A stretch of 64,000 nt of DNA from Hemileia vastatrix. Lineage: Eukaryota; Basidiomycota; Pucciniomycetes; Pucciniales; Zaghouaniaceae. This document shows, piece after piece, positions 46,446-57,060 of this stretch (its first letter is position 1; every line of letters starts with the position of its first letter). Below the pieces are notes generated by a model. The model was not told the origin of the DNA. It ran no database searches and was given only the letters and a program-made list of their open reading frames with translations. A program made the translations under genes and the position numbers. Location: the NCBI GenBank assembly GCA_030280995.1, contig JASXTE010000001.1, forward strand, positions 3,098,001-3,162,000, given 5' to 3'.

Positions 46446-47640
46446 TTAAATATCTTGATTTTTTAGATTTGTCTTAACATTAGATAAATAATACTTTGCT
46501 GAATTTATTTCTTCCTCTATTAAGTCATCTCTTTTCAAAAAAACTCTCAAAGCACTAATCAAATATTTATACCTATCTTTTTCTTCTTTAATTTCCAAGT
46601 ACTCTGAAATATCAATATCAAAAACATTAAGCTTTTCTATAGCATGAAAAAGTCTAGTGCTGATTTGAATAGAAGAACCTATCCTAGTGAAGCCAGGAAT
46701 TTCGTGACATCTTGAGGTAAAATGCCTTAGTTGATTGGCAGGCCATAATTTTACTGTTATTCCATTAGTTGCTTCAAAGTTGATTTTACTTCGAATTTCG
46801 GGAAACATAAGTTCTCCACCTGTTTGTTGTGGTTGGGTCTTATCATACTTCATATGAATGATATTGTTTTCTGTATCTTTAGGAAAAAATATTCCTAAAG
46901 TATACTCACTTGCATCCTTATCGAGATGAACCTCATTGGAGAACCCATTACCATTCGCTCCAGATGTCCAAGTTAAATTACTAGCAAATGGTACACCCTC
47001 TTCTTCACTAGAAACTTTTGAAAATCCAGGAATACCAAGTTTTGCACAAAGATTAGTTTCCTTGTTGTACTTTACATATGATATTTTTTTAAAAAAATAT
47101 TCAAAGTACATTGCAATCCTCTTCATTCGTTTTTTATATTCATCCGTTTGTACAATATCATCAGTGTATTCATCTGCAAGGAAAAGCATTCAAAAATTCA
47201 GTATTTAAATTAAAAAAGTGATACTTACGAATATATAAAGATTTCTTCCTATCTAAAATAAAGCCACCACGAAACATTTTTCCAAAACCACAAGCTCTTC
47301 AATGATAACCATTATTTTTAATTTCATGTTCGCAGTAAGAAAGATCCTTAATGCATTGCACCGTAGCTTCTAACATATCTAGTTCTTTGAGCTCATGAAT
47401 TTCAAAAGTCTGCACAAGAACATTAGGTATTAAGACACCTTTTGGTTTATAAATACTACATCCAGGAAAAAAATTGTAATAATTATTGCAATCTGTCATA
47501 TTATTTGCATAAGATCATGCATAGAAATGTGGCTTCTTCCCATTTGTATCCATTCCAAGAGCGTTTACAAGTTTCATTCCAGTAGCAATGTCTTTGGCAC
47601 ACCTATTGTTAGAGTTCTTCCCTGGCCGTTTTTTTTTTCA
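46446..47640 (-). pseudogene. TET/JBP-like 2OG-Fe(II) dioxygenase in the giant element
   Basis: The upstream exon (to 47229) reads RCAKDIATGMKLVNALGMD, then CNNYYNFFPGC and RACGFGKMFRGGFILDRKKS. A 55-bp intron (47174-47228) splits a His codon. The main exon has FASNLTWTSGANGNGFSNEV, HLDKD (iron-binding HxD), YTLGIFFP, GGELMFPEI, LRHFTSRCHEI (candidate distal iron His) and RIGSSIQISTRL (Arg that would hold 2-oxoglutarate). This motif order is that of TET/JBP oxygenases, which oxidise 5-methylcytosine or thymine; the catalytic residues are all present. Breaks: TGA at 47299-47301 and 47515-47517, both plausible former TGG codons, and a probable shift at A10 near 47628. The catalytic exon itself is unbroken. 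The start is not identified. Confidence 0.72.
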
Positions 47641-49398
47641 AATTGTTACTCATTGATGGTTCAATCCTAAGAGAATTCAATTTTGATTTAAAATAGAAAA
47701 AAATCAAAAATTAGAAAATAGTAACATAATTTCAATTATCAGTCAATGATACCTTTAACTTTATCATATCTTCAATATTAGAAATACAAAAGTTAGCATA
47801 TCTACATATTAGTAAATTTATATACTTTTTCTTTATTTCAAATATTAAGAAAGTGTTTCAAAGGTATACTTTATTAAATTATACATATAAAGAGTATAGC
47901 TTTATCCTGTATGCATTCAGCAAGTACGAGATTTGGCTCTGCACTTAATATTAATAATATAATGAAAGTATAACTCCAATACACTAGTAATATTAAAAAA
48001 TTTACAGAATTATCATATCCACATATATAAAATGAAAAATCTTGCTCTGACAAATATATTGACTTAGAAAGTTATACTTCAATAAATTATTAATTTTTAA
48101 ATTGTAGCATTGTCCTGTATGCTTTCAGCAAGTACGAGACTTTGAAACAACTTAAAAATCAATAAATTAAAGGTAAAGTACAAACAATCTAATTATTATT
48201 ATGAAAAGCAAAACATTATCTTGTATGCTTTCAGCAAGTATGAGATGATGTTTTACTCTTCATATTAATAATATAATGGTTGAGAAAGTATTAAAGAAAT
48301 ATAGAAAAATGATAAGCAAAACATGAACTTACATGTCTATAAAAACTTCTTGCATTTGTAGCTGATTGATTAAAATTAATTATAAAGTTTATTTTATAAT
48401 CACTGTTTTAAAAAATAAATGGTTAGATAAATAAATTGAACATTTTTGATAAGGAATAAATAAAAGTAAATTGACAAACAAATAAAAAAACTTTAAGTTA
48501 ACTGAAAAAGAATTTTTTTTAATGAATCAAAAGGGTACAGTAAAAGATACCATAAAAATAAATTCAGAATTATAATCATTAGATTAACTTGTCAAAAGTG
48601 TAAAAAAGAGTAACAAACCAAAATGATATGAAATGCAATAGCAAGAAAAATTTGCTTACCGGTAATCAGATAAGGTCAAGAAAATAGTACCAATAACTCA
48701 AAATGATAAAGTAAAAATATGATGGATAATTTTAGAAAAAGGTAAGTGAGAAAGAGAAAGGAAAAAGAAATTGGGTGGCAAACAGATGTAGATATCATGA
48801 ATTTTCACTGATCTCATTTTCAAAAAAATGCAGCTCTCCAAGTCATATGATAAACTTCATCTAAATTCCAATAATGATGTTTCCAAGGCACTGTACACAG
48901 CATGAACATTTTATCCTATGCATATACTAATTTCAGCTAGAATTTACTTGGCTTCATGTTGTACAGATGAACATTTGTGGAACACTGAATTTCACATCTA
49001 AAAAAAATTGATGCCACATAATTCTAGCTACCATGTTTCACGTAGCTAAAAAACATACACTCATCACATTTAAATTTACATTGCGTCAAAATTAATTCAT
49101 TTTTGAATTTTTTTAAAGGGAACTATAATGTGCACCACCTATTTCTAAAATATGAACCTCCCCACCATATTAAATTGGGAGACTTATAATTATGCAATTT
49201 TTTTGCCGTGACCTTTTTCCTGATCTTACTTGGTTCAAAATATTGAAACATGACCAATGTTGCTGAAAGAAACATTTGATTTTGTTTCTATGTGTAACAA
49301 TGGAAGGCTGTTTCTTACCGGCTGAAGAGTGTTGTATATTTTATTTGAACACATTTTTATTTTTTTATGTATTTTATTTAAAAAATTTACTTTTTATT
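47641..49398. other. AT-rich 5' region of the TET/JBP gene
   Basis: No gene is supported. It holds three copies of a 28-bp box listed separately. Confidence 0.4.
47904..48244 (+). repeat. Three 28-bp boxes upstream of the TET/JBP gene
   Basis: CTGTATGCTTTCAGCAAGTA and close variants, preceded by ATC or GTC and followed by CGAGA or TGAGA, occur at 47904, 48112 and 48217. Spacings are 208 and 105 bp, or two and one times about 104. The rest of the sequence between them is not similar, so the boxes look selected rather than left over from a tandem repeat. Confidence 0.7.
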
Positions 49399-50051
49399 GC
49401 AGCCAGATTTATACTGGCTGCTTTTTAGAAACCTTAATTTATGACCCAAGCCTTTGAAATTGGCTTGGGTCCCTTACATTGCAATTTAGTACTTCCAGCC
49501 AGGTTTCCCTGGCTGGAAGTGTCTCTTTCTAGCAATCAAAGTCACTAAAAGCGACTTTGATTGCTTGCTGTAACGTTTGCCACCCTCCCAGCTAATTTAC
49601 TAGGCTGGGAGGTGGCCAAAATTGTGTGCAACGCGCGTTGCTGCTGCAAGTAACGCGCATTGCACAATTGCTTCCATATCTCATGCAGCTGATATCAAGT
49701 CAGCTGCATGAGATATGGGCAGCACATGAAATGCGCACTGCATGCAGCAGAAATGCGCGTTGCATGCAGTGCATTGCACAGCCAGTTTTTTTCTGGCTGT
49801 GCAATGCACACAGAGAAACCAAAGTCCCTGCAAGGGACTTTGGTCTCTAAAATGGAAGCGACTTTCCCTACCAGGTGCAATATGGTGGGAAAGTGAGAGA
49901 TAAGTTAGACTGAAGTTGTTTGAAAGCAACTTCAGTCTTAAAAACCTTAAAAATCATAAAAAAAAATTAAAAAAAATTAAAATGTGAGTATAAGAAAAAA
50001 AATAAGTGCTAGTGATACCAAAAACCCAAGCCGATTTCATTTGGCTTGGTT
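49399..50051. repeat. Array of 13 consecutive hairpins with unrelated stems
   Basis: Stem pairs (left arm/right arm): 49399-49406/49414-49421; 49443-49452/49462-49471; 49491-49502/49509-49520; 49531-49543/49553-49565; 49579-49592/49604-49616; 49620-49639/49652-49669; 49674-49692/49700-49718; 49735-49746/49761-49772; 49770-49785/49793-49808; 49818-49829/49833-49844; 49861-49873/49883-49894; 49907-49918/49927-49938; 50023-50032/50043-50051. Stems are 8-19 bp and most are perfect; loops are 3-14 nt. Most stem sequences differ, but CAGCCAG/CTGGCTG occurs in three and CCAAGCC/GGCTTGG in two. The block is far richer in GC than the DNA around it. No coding frame is credible. Confidence 0.93.
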
Positions 50052-53000
50052 ATTTAATAATTATTTTTTAATACATTAAATTTAAAATTCAAACACCATA
50101 AAATATATGAAATTTTTTTATATGAATATTATAAATTTAATCTACCTCTTTCTCATAATTATATTTATAATTTTTTTTTTTAATTTTTGACATTTAAGTT
50201 TATTTTTTGGAAATACAAAATTAAATTTTCAACTAAATTTTTAGTAAGGTAAAATAAATTATAAATTTGACATTTTGTAATTCAATAATGAAAAAAAATT
50301 TAAATTTATTTAAAAATATTTTTGTTAGAAGAATACCAATATTTTAAGGGTAGAAATTTGTTTCAAATTGTAAGTAAAAAAAATTATATTTTTTTTTGTG
50401 AGGGGTTATTTTTATTTTTAAAAATATTTTTCAAAAACATTCATTAAATACTGAATTAAATTACTTTTTAACTCAAATTTTTTGTAAAATAATTAAAAAT
50501 GAAATAATAATTTTGTTATATTTGATATAAAATTTGAATTGGTAATATCAATGTCTCTTTAAGTAAATTTGAAAATCATTTAAAAAGATTATGTTGATAA
50601 GTACTTCATTTTTGATATACAATGGTTATATATATATATTATATATATTTCTTGAGTGTTATTTTTATATACATTCAATAAAATTTGTAATATACAATGC
50701 CATTTAATCATTAATTATTGTTCAACTTAGTTATAAAAACTTCATATTTAATACCAGCCACTAGTATTTACTTTTTAATTTAAAACTCCAATATAATATG
50801 AGAGTATCCTTATTTTGTCTGTATGTAATTAACAACAATAACAGACCATAAATGAGTGGGTAATTAATTACAATAAATAGTTGAAGAATAACCTATAAGA
50901 AATGATAAGTTTATCAAAAAGATTACATTAAAAAAATATACTTTTGAATTTTTTTTGATATAATATGGGTAGTTAAATGAAAATTTAAATTATCAGACAT
51001 CAAAATGGAAAAAATCTAAAAGTGGTGTTTATATAATAAGCCTCATATAAAAAAAGGATAAAAAATCTACTATGTAACTAAATTATTAAATATTAAGGTA
51101 TTATTAAAATTATTGAAAAACTTATTTTACAGTTATAATGAAATCTAAATGTGAAAATTATGGTGGGATAATAGTAAGACTATGTGGAAACACTTTAATT
51201 TATACATACTTTCAACTATGTTCAGATAAAAAAATTGGTAAAATTGTATAATAACATCTAGTTAATAGCGATGCAATTTTATATAGATCAAGAATAATTT
51301 TTTCTGAGGAAAAACTAATTAAATTGAGATATGGCCATCTCCTTTCAAGAGATAGAATAATAATAAAAATTTAAAAAATTATAATAATAATTCTTAATCA
51401 CCATTTTTGAAAAGTCTCTAGTAATATTCATTATAATATATCATTCATTTATTACATTATATGGAGTTTCATCTTGAAGTAGTGATGTGCAGCTTTGAAC
51501 TCATGTTATGAAAAACAAAAAAGTTAAAAAATATATAGTTATACTAATGAAAAAGCCAAAAATAAAAATACTATTATAAATTAATAAAATAAAATTACAT
51601 AAATTTTATTCTGCTCTACTGATGGAAGGGTACTATGTATGAATTTCCACATGTTAAATCTAAACCTGTTTTAAGGCTAGTTTACAGGTAGAGCTATTAA
51701 GTTTCCTTAAATTCTAAAAATAACTTATGCATTTTAAAAATTATTTTTTTCTTGTTTTCTTTCCAAAGTTGTTAGAGTTGCTTAATTAATACTGTTATCT
51801 TAATTGTAAGATATATAATTTTTTTGAATACATGATTTATTGTTTCGAAAATTATATTATAAAGTTAAATCATTTATTTCATTTTCTAAAGCTTCATTGT
51901 CAAAGACACAACTCCATTTTCTATTACTTAACAAATATATAAAATGTGATAGTAAAATTTTAGGAATTTTCTTTTTGAGAGGGTCAAAATATATTGTCAA
52001 GATTTTTATCTAGAAATTCTTGTACTCTAAAACCAAATAATTTTCTCCCTTAAGTAAGCCATTTCAAAAATATGAGAATATAAACAAGAATATTGACTTA
52101 TCTTATTTTTATTTTCTTTACTGAAATTTTTAGTTCAATCCCTTTTTTTATATGACATTAGTATAAAACCATGGTTAAATGCTACTATATTATTAATTTA
52201 TATTATATATATATATATATGAAATATTTAGAAGGTCATCATTTTTTATTTACTTGAATAAATGGCTCAATTATAATACCCAACACTTATTAATGTTTCC
52301 CAAACTCAATAACAAATTTCTCATATGAAATATTAGCTTCTAATATAAGAAGTTTATCTATAGATGATATTAAATATGTGATTTTACTTTTTAGATTCAG
52401 CTAAAATTAAACAAAAGGAGAAATCATGCATATGTGTATAAATGGTAACCATATGTTACTTAGAGGATTGTGAAATTCACTCATCAGAATGGTTTAAGTA
52501 TTAAAATAAATTGAGGTCATTATTTTCTAGTATTTGAAACTAATTAGGAAATTATTCTAAAAATATATTTTAATGTGTATCATGTTTAAAAAGTTGGAAA
52601 TATGATTTTTGAAAATTGTGAGTTTCTTATGAGATTCCAAGCTTTAGTTTACATTGTTTCAAGTAGAATAGAATTTTAGTATTAGAAATTGAAAGCAATG
52701 TACCATTATCAGATTTTAACTGTGTTCTACTTATAGAATGATTACATAAAATTAAACAATATTTAAACCAAAAAGGTTTAAAAGATATTTAGAATTTTAC
52801 AAAATTTCACCATTTATTAATCTTTGATTTGAAAACCAACTATGATGTACACTCACTAGAAATAAGCAATCCCAATTTTAACATAATTTATCAATCCAAA
52901 AATAATGAGTCAATTAACATAAAAATATATATTATTTCAAAACCAAATCTCTAGATTTAAAATATGATGCTTTAATGAAAAATTAATACAAAGCTTTAAT

Positions 53001-53935
53001 GCAATGAACTCTCTTAAAAAATTCAAAAATAGAATATCAAAACAAGTGATTTCTTCAAAAAAAAAAACTACTAACTATTGTAGATAAAGCATAAAAATAA
53101 GTCATATTTTTTAAAAAAATGATCTAAAAATATTTATTTTTGTTAAAAAAATCAAAACATTGTTAAGTTTGCTTGTTATAATAATGTTAAAATCCACTAA
53201 ACATTATCTAAAGGTGGTAAAATATGTTAAAAATATGTTGAATTTTGTGAGCCAAAAATCAACAATTTTGTATCATTTCATGTTGTTCTATGACTTTATT
53301 CCACCCTTTTTATCTGATTCTTCCAGTATTACTTTGCTATGATCACTAGTTTTCAAGTTAAAATTTACAAATGTTCATTATACTTGATAATATGAAAAAT
53401 AACTCAAACTTTTATACCTACAAAATAAGATTTTGTAACTCCTTCTTTCAATCAATATTTGAAGAAATTTTTAGTTTATTTGGGTAATGATTTTAAGAAT
53501 AACAAAAAATTTGAAATTCACAAGGACTTATTTCCATGGACTATAATTATTTACTTGTGTAATTCATGAGCTACTTATCAATGATGTAAAACATCAGAAA
53601 AGTAATTTATAGTTATAAATCTACAAATTATACTGTGTCTGGTATATATATCTTCAATAAATCTTTTAAACTTATCTTAACCTACATACCACACAATAGA
53701 AAATCATTATATTAAAAAAGGAAAAAATTCTATGATAATATCATAAAGAATGATAACCATGGATTGATATTCCATAAAAATGATTAATAAAATTTTAAGA
53801 TAACCTAAATCAGTATTCTTTCATCAAAATATATCCTTTTTGTCTTTGTAATTTATTCCAAACAAATTTTTTGAAAGTTGAATCTATATATCTAATGCCA
53901 AAACCACTATTAAGTTCCCTCTTAGACTTTTTAAG

Positions 53936-53983
<48 letters not shown>

Positions 53984-55884
53984 TATTATTTATCAAAAAT
54001 TGAAATAAAGAATAAAAACATAATTTTATTTACCTTTAATTATTTAAATATAGAGTATTTTCAGAATGCATTGTGGTTACTTGTGAAGGTTAGAAGATTT
54101 GAAGTTGGAGTTATGAGTTTTTAGAAGGGCAAATATTGTAAAATTCTTTCATAAATATTTATTTCATAGTTTCAAATGTTGAAATCTACAAACTAATGGG
54201 ATTTAAAATTATATTGAGATTTAAAATCTGTTTTCTACTCAAGTAAAATAATATAAAATGATGATATCAAAATTGAAATTAAGTTTAAACTTTTGATATG
54301 CTCTATGTTCAATTTTATTGATAGTGCATCAAAAATTTAATAATATTTTTTTCCTTCATCACTTTTTACATAAAAGATAGTTTTATCATTTTATGCATTA
54401 AAGATTGCTTATATAAAGTTAACATCTATGTCAACTGTTTATGACTATTAATCTATATAATAAATTTTTTAGAAGAAACATCAGTATATACTGACTTTGA
54501 AATTATTTAATTTAAAATAGTTTACAGGTAGATAATGAAGGGTGATTTCATTTTTGAATATGAATTATAGAAGTCTTATTTTGTCAATTTTAATTCTTTT
54601 TGAGCTCAAATGTATCCACCACAACTTATGTAAGAATAAAAATTATTTTTATTGAAATTTACATGAGAAAGTATGCCTATTATTCAAAATCAAACTTGCT
54701 CTAATGGTGTTTTTCAATCATTATTTCCATTCATAACAATAAAAAACATTTCAATTTGCTGATGTTTTAGTATTTGATATCCCTAAGTTTATATCTCAGG
54801 TGTACTATTCACAAAATTATTAAAAATATAATTTTTGAAATACATGATATACTTGAAAGTGAGGGGGCATTAAATTTTTAAAAATGAATTCTAAATTCAG
54901 GATGGATAGTATTTTTTCTATTTTCACAAATGAACAATTTTTTGTTTCAATTAATCCAGAAAGAAAATTTTGTTGTAAGAATATTATATTATATTTATTT
55001 TGATTTTAAATACTATATTTTCAAGATTTGTGTTTAATATTTCCTGTGAAAGTTAATGTTAATGTGAATTTTAAGTAAGCTTGAAGAAATTTAATCAATA
55101 GGCATATTTGATATTTAAAATAATATTTTGCTCCAATCTTGAATCATCCTGGGCTAAAAAATATCCCAAATAAGGTTTTTGTGGGTCAATTTGGATTTAA
55201 GTAGGACTAAGTGAGGTTTAATAAAGGACAGATAAAAGGCTAAATTCATTACTAGTGACTTTTTTCTCAAAATAGTTATAAAATATGTATCATTCTGGAA
55301 TCAAGCTTCAATAAAGTTGAATTGAAACAGAGATAATTTCTAGCAGCACATCACCATATTTACAAAGGTGTAAAATACCTCAAATATTACTCATAATATA
55401 GGAAGGCAAGGAATCTAAAAAATTCACATTTGAAACGAGGATTTATATTTTGAATTTGAAATTGAGAAATGGAATATTATTTTCCAATTTAAATATCTAT
55501 TAGTCATTTTACCAAAAGTTTTCAGTAATCAGATTGAATTTTGATGGTATTTTGTTGTAGATTAATCATTTTGATGAGCCATTTACTCAAAATTACTGGT
55601 TTTGGTTCTAATATTCCATGTGAAATTCATTACAAATCTTTTTGAAAGTGAATAGTTGACATATTGGATATGCAAAAGCTTATGTTAGATCAAAGTGAGA
55701 TCAAAGGGAGTTCAACTCATGATCAAATTAGGATTTTTCAAGATCAAACGGTGATCAATGTAGGTTCATCTTGAGCTCAATTTGTGACAAATCTCTGACC
55801 AAATGTAAGGCCAAAAAGTTTCCTACATGGTGATGATGTGTGCATAATTTAGGCATAGATTTGTGGCTCAACGGAGTTCAAGCA
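50052..55884. other. About 5.8 kb of very AT-rich non-coding DNA
   Basis: I see no gene: open frames are short and low-complexity. (AT)n tracts occur near 50630-50650, 52200-52220 and 53941-53979. Near the right TIR, several GATCAAA words recur at about 55690-55765. The composition differs clearly from the element's coding half and could reflect decay, mutational bias or a nested insert from another source. Confidence 0.5.
53941..53979. repeat. (AT)n microsatellite
   Basis: About 39 bp of uninterrupted AT dinucleotides. Confidence 0.95.
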
Positions 55885-55925
55885 AGGGGTATTGCTAGCA
55901 ATACCCCCCCATTTTTTCTGTGGTG
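55885..55925. repeat. Right 41-bp TIR of the giant element
   Basis: Exact reverse complement of the left TIR, ending CTGTGGTG and followed by ATT (55926-55928). Inside the TIR the two sequences diverge at once (TCATTT against TGCTTG). Confidence 0.95.
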
Positions 55926-56040
55926 ATTAAGACCCATTGGTACACCCTTAAATTGGCAATTCATTGATAATTGTCAGTAATATTACTGGACACTACAGCT
56001 TGTGAGTCATTAACTTGACCTCTCACCTGCCAAAATATTT
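55926..56040 (+). repeat. Right ATT duplication and right half of the target repeat
   Basis: ATT (55926-55928) followed by AAGACCCATTGGTACACCC to GACCTCTCACC, matching 21032-21135 in the uninterrupted copy. Confidence 0.88.
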
Positions 56041-56199
56041 CTGATCTCAACTAGCTTGCTGATTATACCAACATGTCTGAATGTTACAAAAAAATTTTAT
56101 TTCTGCATTACGCAGCACTTTTTTGACTTCATATCACTATTTATTAACAAATTTTGGCACTACAGACAACTATATAAACCTTCCAACTAAAAATAACCT

Positions 56200-57060
56200 G
56201 CAATATGTCATCTGGTTCAAAGAAAAAATAATTACCTAACTGGAACCCACAGGAAGAAGAAAAACTTGCCTTGTCATGGATAAGCATCAGCAAACAGCCT
56301 GAATATGCAACATATTAAACTGGGGAACCCTTTTACACAAAAAATGAGATACATTTTAATCAGTATAGAAAGTTCCATTAGAGATTATGAATAAATAAAA
56401 ATAAGGTAACCACTCATTCCTTCTTACTCACATCACATTTTAACAATTAAATAAAAAAAATTTTGCCTTGTATGTCAGATGGAAAGCCTTAAATACATAA
56501 ACTCTTAAATTTAGTGCCATTTATCACTCAATTGAGTAAAACCCACCTAGTGAAAGTAACCCAAGTGACTGGCTCTGAATGGCTCTTACAGTCTATCAAG
56601 AACAAAACAAGTCAGCTTTCAGAGTTCTTTGAGCGTGTGAAAAACTCAAGTTTTCACCAAAATGGAGAATGGAGACAAAAAAACTTTCTAATTTAGTTCC
56701 TATGGACCCTATACCTGTGGACCCTAAAATACCTGAATTGAATTCAAGTTGTTATGATGATCAAAACAGTGAACCAGTTACTCCTTTGCCTTTCAATGTT
56801 TTCAGTGTGGGCCCTATTGGTCAAAAAGAAGCAAAAAAAAGAAGATTGGGAAAAAGCACTAGAAGTGAAGATAAAGTCAACTTCACTACTCACCTTAAAG
56901 ATTTGGCTGAAAAACAACTTAAAAGCATGTGCAGCACCAATTCAATTTTTGAGCAACAAAATGATCTTTCAGGAAAATAAGTGTATATTGCACAAGACAG
57001 AATCTTAATTGAGAAAGAGCAACTTGAAATAGACAAATTAAAAACTGCTATTGACCAAAA
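56200..57060 (+). pseudogene. PIF/Harbinger ORF2, Myb/NAM-like (copy C)
   Basis: MSSGSKKK, a stop, then NWNPQEEEKLALSWISISKQ is the start of the Myb/SANT-like domain. TGSEWLLQSIKNKTSQLSEF follows. The C-terminal part has GPIGQKEAKKRRLGKSTRS, VNFTTHLKDLAEKQLKSM and DRILIEKEQLEIDKLKTAID, typical of the NAM-associated C-terminal domain (GxKxAK, then a Lys/Glu coiled coil). Stops and shifts occur near 56230, 56320 and 56690. It converges with the transposase relic. Confidence 0.7.

Larger units (their letters stand above)
29064..55925. mobile_element. Giant (26.9-kb) Tnp2/CACTA-like TIR transposon with SNF2 and TET/JBP cargo
   Basis: The ends are identical inverted repeats of 41 bp (29064-29104 and 55885-55925) starting CACCACAGAAAAAATGGG and containing the palindrome GGTATTGCTAGCAATACC. 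The 3-bp duplication ATT flanks both sides. An intact paralogue of the target (20960-21140) confirms the boundaries to the base. Contents in order: SNF2 ATPase (+), accessory gene (-), transposase (+), second accessory gene (+), palindrome array, unknown gene (+), TET/JBP-like oxygenase (-), hairpin array, long AT-rich tail. CAC-starting TIRs and a 3-bp duplication are CACTA (CMC superfamily) traits. TET/JBP carriage has been described for KDZ-type fungal transposons, so the superfamily should be tested by phylogeny. Perfect TIRs point to a fairly recent insertion, but the transposase is broken, so it may have moved in trans. Confidence 0.9.

Noticed and set aside
49626..49929. Cys-rich open frames over the hairpin array as a small secreted effector
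   Set aside because: Frames on both strands arise from GCA/TGC-rich inverted stems. There is no signal peptide, and the same stretch is fully explained by paired arms.
50052..55884. Nuclear copy of mitochondrial DNA (NUMT)
   Set aside because: The composition would fit, but I see no mitochondrial gene, rRNA or tRNA, so there is no positive support.
29064..55925. Starship or Helitron as the identity of the giant element
   Set aside because: No tyrosine recombinase (DUF3435) or Rep/helicase is present, and perfect TIRs with a 3-bp duplication plus a Tnp2-like DDE transposase fit a CACTA-class cut-and-paste element.
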